Below the pieces are notes generated by a model. It was not told the DNA's origin. It made no database searches and worked only from the letters and a program-made list of their open reading frames with translations. From contig NZ_JAGUCN010000001.1 of assembly GCF_018271975.1 (NCBI RefSeq), positions 248,001 to 312,000 of the forward strand: a DNA stretch of 64,000 bases, in the 5' to 3' direction. Position numbers and translations under genes: made by a program. How positions within the stretch are numbered: position 1 is the first letter of the stretch; every line of letters starts with the position of its first letter. Source of the stretch: Carboxylicivirga mesophila (lineage in GTDB: Bacteria; Bacteroidota; Bacteroidia; Bacteroidales; Marinilabiliaceae). Below are positions 1-7,914 of the stretch, in pieces.

Positions 1-718
1 GGTTCTCACCGTTGATGATGAAACGTTCATTGACCACCTCTGACTCAGCAAGAGTTACCATAGCCTTGGTTACATCCCGTACATCAACAAACCCTGAACC
101 TCCACCGGTGTAGAATAGCATGTTTTTACTTAAGGTATGAATGAGCTGACCAGAACTTTTATCGCCTGGGCACGGGCCAAGTATAACTGATGGATTTACC
201 ACAAGTGCCTTCAGTCCTTCCTTTGTGCCACGCCATACTTCCATCTCAGCCCTGAATTTGCTTTGCGAGTATACAGAGTGGTTATCGTCATTCTGCCAAA
301 AAGTAGTTTCATCTATCTGTTGACCGTTTTGTGTTTTGCCTAGTGTGGCTATTGAACTGACATGACAAAAGCGTTCAACTCCACATTCAATGGAAGCGTT
401 AACCAGGTTGGCTGTTCCGTCGACATTAGCCGTAAACATAGCCATCCTGTCACTTGGCTTAAACGACACCATGGCTGCACAGTGAAATACTTTATCAATG
501 CCTTTTAAAGCATCCAGCAATGAGAAGTAATCCAGTAAATCGGCCTCAATCCATTGTATAAGATGTAATTGCTTGTTGTTGTAAAACCTGAATAGTTCTC
601 TCACATAATCCAGAGATTGCTCAGAACGGTATATAGCCCGAACCTTATTGCCTTCCTTAGTGAGTGTATGAAGTAAATGTGCGCCAACAAGGCCTGTGCC
701 ACCGGTAACAAGTATCAT
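1..718 (-). CDS. NAD-dependent epimerase/dehydratase (3' end cut by the window)
   Basis: The reverse strand encodes a protein beginning MILVTGGTGLVGAHLLHTL, the Rossmann GxxGxxG NAD(P)-binding motif of extended short-chain dehydrogenases. Further on are HCAAMVSF, the serine region HVSSIATLG and the YxxxK catalytic motif as YSQSKFRAE, followed by NPSVILGPC. About 239 residues are visible and the frame runs off the left edge, so the usual 320-340-residue family length cannot be confirmed. Members act on nucleotide sugars, dihydroflavonol-type compounds or steroid-like substrates; the substrate here is unknown. It starts ten bases downstream of the OsmC gene on the same strand and may be cotranscribed with it. 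Confidence 0.85.
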   Translation of the reverse strand, partial: MILVTGGTGLVGAHLLHTLTKEGNKVRAIYRSEQSLDYVRELFRFYNNKQLHLIQWIEADLLDYFSLLDALKGIDKVFHCAAMVSFKPSDRMAMFTANVDGTANLVNASIECGVERFCHVSSIATLGKTQNGQQIDETTFWQNDDNHSVYSQSKFRAEMEVWRGTKEGLKALVVNPSVILGPCPGDKSSGQLIHTLSKNMLFYTGGGSGFVDVRDVTKAMVTLAESEVVNERFIINGEN

Positions 719-727
719 AGTGTGTGT

Positions 728-1132
728 TTACCAAATAAATCGGATGGTTTGTTTTAGGTCAGGGTGTACGCTAAGTGGAACGGGGCTAGTGCCTGCCACA
801 CTCTCAATAAGCGCTTTTTGCTCCTCGCTGTAACCTTTCTGTGGAAATCGGAATTCCATCACAACTTCTGCCACCCGTCGGGGATTCTCTGCCATAACTT
901 TGGTAATATCTAACTCGGTTCCTTCAATATCAATGTCATTGTCCATGGCCTTAATGCCCATAATGGTTAAAATACAATTTCCCAGGGCCGTTGCAAGCAT
1001 ATCCGTCGGGGAGAATGACTGCCCTTTGCCACGATTGTCGCAAGGCGCATCGGTAATAATTTTTGCTCCTGACTGAAGGTGTATATTTTCGGTGCGCAGG
1101 CCGCCCAGGTATTTTGTTTTTATAGTGGTCAT
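728..1132 (-). CDS. OsmC/Ohr family protein
   Basis: A 134-residue protein with the OsmC-fold pattern: an N-terminal strand region, the segment SFSPTDMLATALGNCILTIMGIKA with the helix-borne cysteine, and a C-terminal PVPLSVHPDLKQTIRFIW. Family members are cytosolic thiol peroxidases that reduce organic hydroperoxides with a cysteine pair. Here the candidates are the Cys in APCDNRGKG and the Cys in GNC. The spacing fits the YhfA-like OsmC subgroup better than Ohr, but this is a judgement from memory of the family. It is upstream of the epimerase gene and probably in the same transcript. Confidence 0.85.
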   Translation of the reverse strand: MTTIKTKYLGGLRTENIHLQSGAKIITDAPCDNRGKGQSFSPTDMLATALGNCILTIMGIKAMDNDIDIEGTELDITKVMAENPRRVAEVVMEFRFPQKGYSEEQKALIESVAGTSPVPLSVHPDLKQTIRFIW

Positions 1133-1261
1133 GATTGCTTCAGTATTAAAGGTTGATGATTGTCATTGCTGATTTACTTATCATGCCCCGAAAAATACGA
1201 ATAATATCTGTATTTTAGCGGTTCAGATAATCAGATAGTTTCTAACAAAAAGAGCTTTAAA

Positions 1262-1870
1262 ATGTTTTCAGGTATTGTTGAAGAAGCCGCTGTTGTGGTA
1301 GGCTTAGAGCAAGATAAAGGAAATCTTCATTTAACATTGGAGTGCTCATTCACTGATGAGCTTAAGATTGACCAGAGTATTGCACATAATGGGGTGTGCC
1401 TGACTGTGGTTAAAAAGGAAGGTAAAACCTACACTGTAACTGCTATTAAAGAGACCTTGGAGAAATCGAACCTTGGACTGCTGAAAATTGGTGATAAGGT
1501 AAACCTGGAGCGTAGCATGATTATGAACGGACGTCTGGATGGACACATTGTTCAGGGGCATGTTGATCAGACTGCTAAATGTATTGAGGTGAAAGAAGCC
1601 GATGGCAGCTGGTATTATACTTTCCAATATGTGATTGATAAAGAGAAAGCGGCACAGGGTTATATGACTGTTGAAAAAGGCTCGGTTACCGTTAATGGAG
1701 TTAGCTTAACAGTTGTTAATAGTAAGGATGACCAGTTCTCGGTAGCAATTATTCCTTATACGCACGAATTTACCAACTTCCACCAGATTGAAGTTGGTTC
1801 AACCATCAATATTGAGTTTGATATACTTGGAAAATATATTAGTCGGATTATGGCTATTCAGAATAAGTAG
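1262..1870 (+). CDS. ribE: riboflavin synthase, alpha subunit
   Basis: A 202-residue protein starting MFSGIVEE, the hallmark start of riboflavin synthase. It converts two molecules of 6,7-dimethyl-8-ribityllumazine into riboflavin and a pyrimidinedione, the last step of riboflavin synthesis. The two lumazine-binding barrels are visible as internal repeats: SIAHNGVCLTVV in the first half and GSVTVNGVSLTVV in the second, each followed by a Thr-rich strand. Length is normal for the family. It stands alone, with divergent OsmC upstream and a strong terminator downstream. No FMN riboswitch could be recognised in the 120-base leader, which contains a weak TATTTTAG -7-like box near 1211. Confidence 0.97.
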   Translation: MFSGIVEEAAVVVGLEQDKGNLHLTLECSFTDELKIDQSIAHNGVCLTVVKKEGKTYTVTAIKETLEKSNLGLLKIGDKVNLERSMIMNGRLDGHIVQGHVDQTAKCIEVKEADGSWYYTFQYVIDKEKAAQGYMTVEKGSVTVNGVSLTVVNSKDDQFSVAIIPYTHEFTNFHQIEVGSTINIEFDILGKYISRIMAIQNK

Positions 1871-1892
1871 TCTTTTATAGCTTTAAAATATT

Positions 1893-1943
1893 AGGATCGC
1901 ATCTTTATTGGCAACATGTTAATAAAGATGCGATCCTTTTTTA
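1893..1943. terminator. bidirectional intrinsic terminator after ribE
   Basis: A perfect 17-bp inverted repeat (arms 1893-1909 and 1921-1937) with an 11-base loop is followed by a run of six T. It lies between ribE and the convergent purine nucleoside phosphorylase gene and can serve both. Confidence 0.93.
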
Positions 1944-1945
1944 GT

Positions 1946-2767
1946 TTATAGTTGTTTAATAACTGATTTAAACAGCTTAACCAGTCCCTTCTCGGCTTCT
2001 GCTGCAACATCCAGTATTTCCTTTAAACTTACCGGATGCAGGTTATCCGGATCACATTCATCGGTCAGTACCGATACCGCAGCACAAGGCAGATTCATGT
2101 GGTTGGCAACTATTACTTCCGGTACAGTAGACATACCAACCGCATCGCCTCCAATAATCTTGATGTAGCGGTATTCTGCCCTGGTCTCAAGGTTGGGTCC
2201 CGGCACCGATGCGTAAACGCCCTTATGGAGCAATACATCTTCTTTTTTTGCAGCTTTTGTCATCAGTTCATTGATGCGCTTGTCATAGGGGTGGCTCATG
2301 TCCGGAAAACGGGGCCCTAATTCGTTGATGTTTTTACCGGTCAGGGGATTTTCAGGGAGCAGGTTGATGTGGTCATCCAACAACATTAATGTGCCTTTTT
2401 TGTAGTTGAGGTTGACGGCCCCCGCAGCATTGGAGATAAGCAATTGCTGAATGCCCAATAGCTTCATCACTCTCACAGGAAGTGTTATTTGCTGCATTGT
2501 GTAACCTTCGTAATAGTGAAATCGCCCCTGCATAGCCAGTACTTTTTTGCCTTCCAACTCGCCATATATTAGCTTGCCTTTATGTGACTCTACTGTTGAT
2601 ACCGGGAAATGAGGTATGCTGGCGTAGTCTATTTCCTGTATGATGTTCAGGTGTTTAACCAGTCCGCCCAGGCCTGTGCCGAGGATAATTCCAATCTGTG
2701 GGGCTTCAATGCCTTTTGCTCTTATAAACGCTGCTGTTTCTTGTATGTCCTGATAGGTAATATTCAT
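1946..2767 (-). CDS. punA: purine nucleoside phosphorylase
   Basis: A 273-residue protein from the chosen start (MNITYQDIQETAAF); the open frame extends 24 codons further upstream, but that part has no family similarity. It cleaves purine (deoxy)nucleosides with phosphate to free base and (deoxy)ribose-1-phosphate. Family motifs are GIILGTGLGGL, the phosphate-binding region, SNAAGAVNLNYKKGTLMLLDDHINLLPENPLTG, and VGMSTVPEVIVANHMNLPCAAVSVLTDECDP. These are typical of the trimeric guanosine/inosine class (PNP-I), and the asparagine expected for 6-oxopurine recognition is in the segment before CDPDNLHPVS. Its gene is 68 bases after a gene of unknown function on the same strand. Confidence 0.95.
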   Translation of the reverse strand: MNITYQDIQETAAFIRAKGIEAPQIGIILGTGLGGLVKHLNIIQEIDYASIPHFPVSTVESHKGKLIYGELEGKKVLAMQGRFHYYEGYTMQQITLPVRVMKLLGIQQLLISNAAGAVNLNYKKGTLMLLDDHINLLPENPLTGKNINELGPRFPDMSHPYDKRINELMTKAAKKEDVLLHKGVYASVPGPNLETRAEYRYIKIIGGDAVGMSTVPEVIVANHMNLPCAAVSVLTDECDPDNLHPVSLKEILDVAAEAEKGLVKLFKSVIKQL

Positions 2768-2835
2768 GATGTATTTGTTTTGTTCAAAGGTATAGTGGCA
2801 TCGCTTAATGTTCAAACGAATTAAAAGAAGATTAA

Positions 2836-3597
2836 TCAATGCTCTGTCAGAAGTGCTTGAAGGTAGTCATCAAATATGCTTGATGCGATATCATCAGGTA
2901 AATTATCTATATCAGATAGGTATTGCTGAATAGCCTGCTGCCAGGCTTTAATGCCATCTCTTTGATTCATAAAATGATCGAATGCCTGGTAGCCAATCGC
3001 TTTTAGCTCGATGCCAAACCATCTGTATAGCTGATGGTAGCTTTGGGGCGACAGGTGCGTGAGGCTAATTTCATCGTACCAGCGATCCAGCTCATCTGTT
3101 TCAATAATGGGAGAATGGGTACCATATGTTGCCATTAATGTTTCAATGCTTTGCTGGTTTGGTTGGTGGCTATCTGCATGAAAACAGGTTCTCAACAATT
3201 CTTCAAGCCCGATGGCGGGATGTGTTTTTAGCAGATAAAGTACAAGCTGCCAAAAATAGATGGCATAATCAGTCCATACAACACTGCCTTTGGTATGGGC
3301 TTGTTGTCCATTCTTAAAAGGATATTCCTTTTTGCTAATGAGCAGACTGACCATTGACAGGCTTGTGTTTGACAGGCTTCGCTTTTCAGGGATCAGCAGG
3401 TGAGGTGCTTTATTTCGAATAAGGTTGACGAAATCAACCTGTTTCGCAGCTGCTTTTCCGGAAGGTAATGTGGGCTGATCAAGCGGCCAGATAATGTAGT
3501 ATTTATGGTTCTGTTCCAAATATTTATTTAGTTGTATGGGTAATAATAAACGATATTTTTTTAGTTTTAAGATGAGAAGCCTGAAACTTCTATCCAA
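2836..3597 (-). CDS. hypothetical protein, upstream of punA
   Basis: A 253-residue soluble, aromatic-rich protein that I do not recognise. There is no signal peptide, no transmembrane segment and no clear nucleotide-binding motif. It begins MDRSFRLLILKLKKYRLLLPIQLNKYLEQNHKYYIIW and is rich in Trp, Tyr and His later (WTDYAIYFWQLVLYLL, LYRWFGIEL). The even coding texture and tight spacing to the downstream phosphorylase gene support a real gene. It is divergent from the S41 protease gene with an 84-base gap to that gene's chosen start. Confidence 0.7.
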   Translation of the reverse strand: MDRSFRLLILKLKKYRLLLPIQLNKYLEQNHKYYIIWPLDQPTLPSGKAAAKQVDFVNLIRNKAPHLLIPEKRSLSNTSLSMVSLLISKKEYPFKNGQQAHTKGSVVWTDYAIYFWQLVLYLLKTHPAIGLEELLRTCFHADSHQPNQQSIETLMATYGTHSPIIETDELDRWYDEISLTHLSPQSYHQLYRWFGIELKAIGYQAFDHFMNQRDGIKAWQQAIQQYLSDIDNLPDDIASSIFDDYLQALLTEH

Positions 3598-3681
3598 ATT
3601 TAGTTATTCATTTTTGCAGATATCATGATGAATGAACTTTATTTAGGTCTTCAACCTTATAAAAGAAATAAATCTAATCAG

Positions 3682-5085
3682 ATGAAAAACCTGAGATTTA
3701 CCATTGTTGCTTTATTTGCAGTACTATCACTCAACTTTTTCTCATGTAGTGATGATGATGCACCCAAGCCTGATCCCAACCCTGTACCTGTTGAAGTGCA
3801 GAATATTAATGGATTTGTTTATGAGCATATGAAAGCCTACTACTATTGGGAGGATAAAATACCAAATATTGATTATAAACGTGAGCCAGATACATACGAC
3901 TTGTTTGAGAAGTGCACGTATCGAGCCGAAGATAGATGGTCTTTTCTTACTGATGACTATCAAGGACTAATTGACATGTTAGGAGGAGTGAGTAAATCCA
4001 CTGGCTATGGTTTTCGGCTATATTACAGGGATGAGAACAACCCAAATGATGTGATTGGTTTTATAGAATATGTTGAGCCAGGTTCACCTGGAGCTATAGC
4101 GGGCTTAAAGCGCGGTGACATCTTCTATAAGATAGATGATAAAGTGATTACCGATCAGAACTATCAGGATTTGATATACCGTGATAATTTTAAACTCACC
4201 CTGGGTACATTAAATAGCGACTTAACAATCACTGAAAAGTCACCTTCGTTAAATATTGAAGCTGTAGTATGGCAGAGTAATCCTATATTGTATTCAGATG
4301 TGATAGAGTATGAGGGGCATAAAATCGGTTACCTCGTTTATACATCTTTTATTGATGATTACAATGATGACTTAGAGGCTGTGTTTGCAGAATTTAAAGC
4401 ACAGGGCGTTGATAACTTAGTGCTCGATTTACGTTACAATAGTGGAGGCGCAGTATCATCGGCTATCTTAATGAGTAGTATGATAGCGCCTTCGGGTAAG
4501 GCCGGAGAGGTGTTGTTACGAACAACCTATAACCCGGCACTGACCAGCTATTTGCAGGGTGAATATGGTGATGATTTTAATATTGACCGATTACAGCAGA
4601 ACGTTAACAATCTTAATTTATCTAAGATGTATGTGCTAACCACCTACAAAACAGCCTCGGCCAGTGAAATGGTGATTTATGCACTAGCGCCACATCTTGA
4701 TGAGGTCATCCAGATTGGAGAGCAAACCCATGGTAAATACTATGGGTCCATTACTATTTCTGACCCTGATGAGAAGCATAATTGGGCCATACAACCAATA
4801 GTCATGCGAGCCGAGAATATTGATAACTCCATTGATTACACACAGGGATTAATACCTGATGTACCAAAGAAAGACTTTAAAGTAGCCTTTCTGGGGCAGG
4901 AGATTTTTCCTTTGGGAGATGTTAAAGAAGATTTTCTCGCGGTGGCTTTAAAAGAAATTACTGGTGTTACTCCGCAGGGAGCTGTTTTAAAATCAGCCAG
5001 AGAGGTCAATGTTAAGCCGCTTAATACCGAGGCGAGTCAGGCCCATCCTCTTAAATACGATATGCAATATGAGCTAAAAAAGTAG
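3682..5085 (+). CDS. S41 family C-terminal processing peptidase, lipoprotein
   Basis: A 467-residue protein from the chosen start MKNLRFTIVALFAVLSLNFFSC, which places a lipobox (NFFSC) at residue 20; the open frame has 19 extra codons upstream that would spoil the signal peptide. After an Asp/Pro-rich linker come an N-terminal helical region, a PDZ-like domain (YVEPGSPGAIAGLKRGDIFYKIDD, roughly residues 120-180), and the S41 catalytic core with LVLDLRYNSGGAVSSA and TASASEMVIYAL. The Ser of SASE is the expected nucleophile. Members cut C-terminal ends of periplasmic or surface proteins. The protein is predicted to be membrane-anchored by lipid; the substrate is unknown. Confidence 0.9.
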   Translation: MKNLRFTIVALFAVLSLNFFSCSDDDAPKPDPNPVPVEVQNINGFVYEHMKAYYYWEDKIPNIDYKREPDTYDLFEKCTYRAEDRWSFLTDDYQGLIDMLGGVSKSTGYGFRLYYRDENNPNDVIGFIEYVEPGSPGAIAGLKRGDIFYKIDDKVITDQNYQDLIYRDNFKLTLGTLNSDLTITEKSPSLNIEAVVWQSNPILYSDVIEYEGHKIGYLVYTSFIDDYNDDLEAVFAEFKAQGVDNLVLDLRYNSGGAVSSAILMSSMIAPSGKAGEVLLRTTYNPALTSYLQGEYGDDFNIDRLQQNVNNLNLSKMYVLTTYKTASASEMVIYALAPHLDEVIQIGEQTHGKYYGSITISDPDEKHNWAIQPIVMRAENIDNSIDYTQGLIPDVPKKDFKVAFLGQEIFPLGDVKEDFLAVALKEITGVTPQGAVLKSAREVNVKPLNTEASQAHPLKYDMQYELKK

Positions 5086-5093
5086 TAGCACTT

Positions 5094-5127
5094 ATGGTTA
5101 AGGTTTCAGTACTGAAGCCTTAACCAT
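5094..5127. terminator. hairpin terminator shared by convergent genes
   Basis: The arms ATGGTTAAGG (5094-5103) and CCTTAACCAT (5118-5127) pair, with TTCAG/CTGAA continuing the stem inward. The right arm overlaps the last codons of the convergent ABC ATPase gene, so the two genes share a compact 3' end. Confidence 0.75.
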
Positions 5128-5875
5128 TGTTTTCTCTTATTTTCTTAAAGAGTTTCGAAGCGAAAATAAAATCTTCCAGTTCTTTATTCTGTACATGGAA
5201 AATATCATCTTTTGTGCCTTCCCAAAGTTTACGTCCTTCATATATAAAAATGATGTTTTCACCAATTCCCATCACCGAGTTCATATCATGGGTATTCACA
5301 ATGGTGGTCATATCAAACTCCTTTGTAATCTCATGAATCAGTTCATCAATTACAATTGAAGTACGCGGATCGAGGCCGGAGTTAGGCTCGTCACAAAACA
5401 GATATTTGGGATTCAATGCTATGGCACGGGCAATAGCTACACGTTTCTGCATACCGCCACTTATCTCTGAAGGGAACTTATGATTGGCGTTCTCGAGCTT
5501 TACCCGATTGATGCAGAAGTTGGCTCGTTCCCTTTTTTTCTCAAGGCTCCAATTGGTAAACATATCAAGCGGGAAGCGTACGTTTTCTTCCACCGTAAGT
5601 GAATCAAACAGGGCTGACCCCTGAAACAGCATCCCGATGTCCTGACGCAGCCTTTTCTTACTGGCGTTGTCCATGGATAGAAAACTGTTATCATCGTACC
5701 TGATATCACCTGAAGTAATATCATGTAATCCAACCAGCGATTTGAGTAATACGGTTTTTCCTGAACCGCTCTGGCCAATTATCAGGTTAGTTTTCCCTTT
5801 TTCAAATTTGGTAGATATACCTTTAAGTACCTCTTTGTCGTCAAATGATTTGTGTATGTCAATTGCTTCAATCAT
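5120..5875 (-). CDS. ABC transporter ATP-binding protein, MlaF-like
   Basis: A 251-residue ATPase of the Mla/Ttg2 phospholipid transport family. Walker A is GQSGSGKT (34-41), the signature is SGGMQKRVAIARA, and Walker B is YLFCDEPNSGLDP. The sequence DEPNSGLDPRTS and the length fit MlaF, which powers lipid movement between inner and outer membranes together with an MlaE permease. It overlaps the upstream permease gene by four bases (ATGA), a sign of translational coupling. No MCE-domain (MlaD-like) gene lies in the window, so the complex must be completed from elsewhere or the window is not its whole locus. Confidence 0.92.
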   Translation of the reverse strand: MIEAIDIHKSFDDKEVLKGISTKFEKGKTNLIIGQSGSGKTVLLKSLVGLHDITSGDIRYDDNSFLSMDNASKKRLRQDIGMLFQGSALFDSLTVEENVRFPLDMFTNWSLEKKRERANFCINRVKLENANHKFPSEISGGMQKRVAIARAIALNPKYLFCDEPNSGLDPRTSIVIDELIHEITKEFDMTTIVNTHDMNSVMGIGENIIFIYEGRKLWEGTKDDIFHVQNKELEDFIFASKLFKKIRENNG

Positions 5876-6666
5876 GCCAATAAAAGTTGTGTTAAGATGA
5901 GGTTAAACAGCAGAATCTGAACACTGCTGGCAACTACGGCCTTTGTACTGGCTTTACCTACTTCAAGTGCGCCACCTTGCACATGGTAGCCCCAGTAGGC
6001 CGATATGGTGGCGATTATAAATGCAAATACAACTGATTTAATAAGAGCATAAACAATGTAAAACGGTTGGAAAGCAAATTGAATACCATATATATAGTCG
6101 GGGCCGGGGACCTCACCAGTAAGTGAACCGGCCAGATATCCACCTGTAATCCCAACGCCCATACTGATAACCGTTAAAGCAGGAATAATAAATACAAAGG
6201 CCACCACCTTAGGTAATATCAGGTAGCCGGCCGGGTTAATGCCCATAATTTCCAGGGCATCTATTTGTTCGGTAACCCGCATGGTGCCAATCTCAGAGGC
6301 AATGTTTGAACCAACTTTGCCGGCCAATATTAATCCTACAATAGTAGATGAGAACTCCAGTAAGATCGAGTCGCGGGCGGCTAATCCTACAGTGTATTTG
6401 GGGATGATTGGCAAATCGATATTATAAGCAGTTTGTAAGGTGATAACAGCCCCCATAAATGCCGAAATAATCATCACAATGCCCAGAGAGTCGATGCCCA
6501 GCTTATCTATTTCGCGAACAATCTGTTTGATAAAAACAGAGTGCTTTTCTGGTTTTCCAAATACTTTTTTTAAAAAGATAGCGTAACGGCCAAGGTGGTA
6601 AAACATTCTCATGGTGGTATGGAAAATAGTCCGTAATTTAGAGAGATAAAAGTAATAATATTCCAT
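5872..6666 (-). CDS. MlaE-family lipid ABC transporter permease
   Basis: About 264 residues from the start MEYYYFYLSKLR; the longest frame begins at 6729 but would overlap the divergent guanylyltransferase gene. A later start at 6612 (MRMFYHLGRYAIF) is equally possible because related proteins often begin near that segment. The family core is clear: IDSLGIVMIISAFMGAVITLQTAYN, SSTIVGLILAGKVGSNIASEIGTMRVTEQIDALEIMGINPAGYLILPKV. That GxxGxxxASEIGTMRVTEQIDAL block is the MlaE signature. There are five to six membrane segments. The protein forms the inner-membrane channel for the ATPase encoded immediately downstream. Confidence 0.9.
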   Translation of the reverse strand: MEYYYFYLSKLRTIFHTTMRMFYHLGRYAIFLKKVFGKPEKHSVFIKQIVREIDKLGIDSLGIVMIISAFMGAVITLQTAYNIDLPIIPKYTVGLAARDSILLEFSSTIVGLILAGKVGSNIASEIGTMRVTEQIDALEIMGINPAGYLILPKVVAFVFIIPALTVISMGVGITGGYLAGSLTGEVPGPDYIYGIQFAFQPFYIVYALIKSVVFAFIIATISAYWGYHVQGGALEVGKASTKAVVASSVQILLFNLILTQLLLA

Positions 6667-6713
6667 CAACTCAAGAAAGAATACGACTAGAGTATTATTA
6701 AATAAACACATCC

Positions 6714-7796
6714 ATGAGTAACGATACATACTGCGTGATAATGGCAGGAGGTGTTGGTCGAAGATTCTGGCCGCTCAGCACTACCCAAACTCCCAAACAG
6801 TTTTTAGACATTCTTGGAACAGGTAAATCGCTTCTTCAGCAGACCTTTGAGCGTTTTAAGCCACTTTGTCCCATCGAAAATATTTTGGTGGTAACCAACC
6901 TGGATTATAAACAGATGGTACTTGACCAATTGCCCGAATTAAAGGCTGATCAGGTGTTGGCAGAACCGATGCGGCGGAATACGGCCCCATGTGTTGCATT
7001 GGCCAATGCAATGATTAAAAAGAAGAATCCCGAAGCAAAGGTGGTAGTGACCCCATCGGATCATTTGATAATGAATGAAGAGTTGTTCAGGACAAATATT
7101 ACTAATGGCTTGCAGTTTGTTGAAGAGAAGAATGTCTTGTTAACATTGGGTTTGAAACCAAACCGTCCTGAAACAGCCTATGGTTATGTTCAGGTTGGCT
7201 CAGCCAAAGGTTTGCCTGATGGCTTCAACAGGGTGAAAACTTTTACTGAGAAACCTAATCTGGAGATGGCCAGGATATTGGTGGAAAGTGGTGAGTTCTT
7301 CTGGAACTCAGGGATATTTATCTGGTCACTTGCTAGTATAGAGAATGCTTTTCATAAGCATCTGCGAGAAGTGGCTGTATTGTTCGATACCTTTTACCCA
7401 TATATTGGCACCGAAAAGGAGGAGAAAGCCTTGTTTGATACCTATGTTGATTGTCGGAATATTTCTATTGACTATGGCGTGATGGAGAAAGCCAATAATG
7501 TATATGTACAAATAGTTGATTTTGGTTGGTCTGATTTGGGAACCTGGACTTCGTTACATGAGAATTCGGCTCATAATTCGGCAAACAATGCTGTGCTGAG
7601 CGGTAAGGTGCTGCTATATGACACAAAAGATAGTATAGTGCATTTACCCAAAGATAAGGTGGGGGTTATCCAGGGCTTAGAGGGTTACATCATCGTGCAG
7701 TCAGATAGTTCACTTTTGATTTGCCCTAAAGAGAATGAGCAACAAATCCGTCAGTTTACCACCGACCTGAAAACCGAACTGGATTCAGAAGAGTAA
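6714..7796 (+). CDS. manC: mannose-1-phosphate guanylyltransferase
   Basis: A 360-residue protein making GDP-mannose from mannose-1-phosphate and GTP. The N-terminal nucleotidyltransferase signature is IMAGGVGRRFWPLSTTQTPKQFL (residues 9-31). Further family motifs are VVTPSDHLI, RPETAYGYVQ, FTEKP and FFWNSGIFIW, then VDFGWSDLGTW. It has the short single-domain form without the C-terminal phosphomannose isomerase domain of bifunctional enzymes. GDP-mannose feeds capsule or exopolysaccharide and protein glycosylation; other surface-sugar genes in the window (nucleotide-sugar dehydrogenase, Wzi-like protein) lie 7-10 kb away rather than in one cluster. It is divergent from the lipid transport genes. 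Confidence 0.95.
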   Translation: MSNDTYCVIMAGGVGRRFWPLSTTQTPKQFLDILGTGKSLLQQTFERFKPLCPIENILVVTNLDYKQMVLDQLPELKADQVLAEPMRRNTAPCVALANAMIKKKNPEAKVVVTPSDHLIMNEELFRTNITNGLQFVEEKNVLLTLGLKPNRPETAYGYVQVGSAKGLPDGFNRVKTFTEKPNLEMARILVESGEFFWNSGIFIWSLASIENAFHKHLREVAVLFDTFYPYIGTEKEEKALFDTYVDCRNISIDYGVMEKANNVYVQIVDFGWSDLGTWTSLHENSAHNSANNAVLSGKVLLYDTKDSIVHLPKDKVGVIQGLEGYIIVQSDSSLLICPKENEQQIRQFTTDLKTELDSEE

Positions 7797-7881
7797 GAAA
7801 TCTGAAAGAACTGAGTTTATGCAATTGATTATTGCAAAGAGCCGATTGTTTTGTTAAAACTATAAGCTGATGACGATATGC

Positions 7882-7914
7882 AAGAGGTGTCCGGGGTGCA
7901 GACACCTCTTTTTA
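7882..7914. terminator. bidirectional terminator between manC and the PBP gene
   Basis: The arms AAGAGGTGTC (7882-7891) and GACACCTCTT (7901-7910) form a perfect 10-bp stem with a 9-base loop followed by TTTT. The right side touches the stop codon of the convergent gene. Confidence 0.9.

Noticed and set aside
1141-1261. FMN riboswitch before ribE
   Set aside because: The leader is too short and lacks the conserved RFN-element helices.
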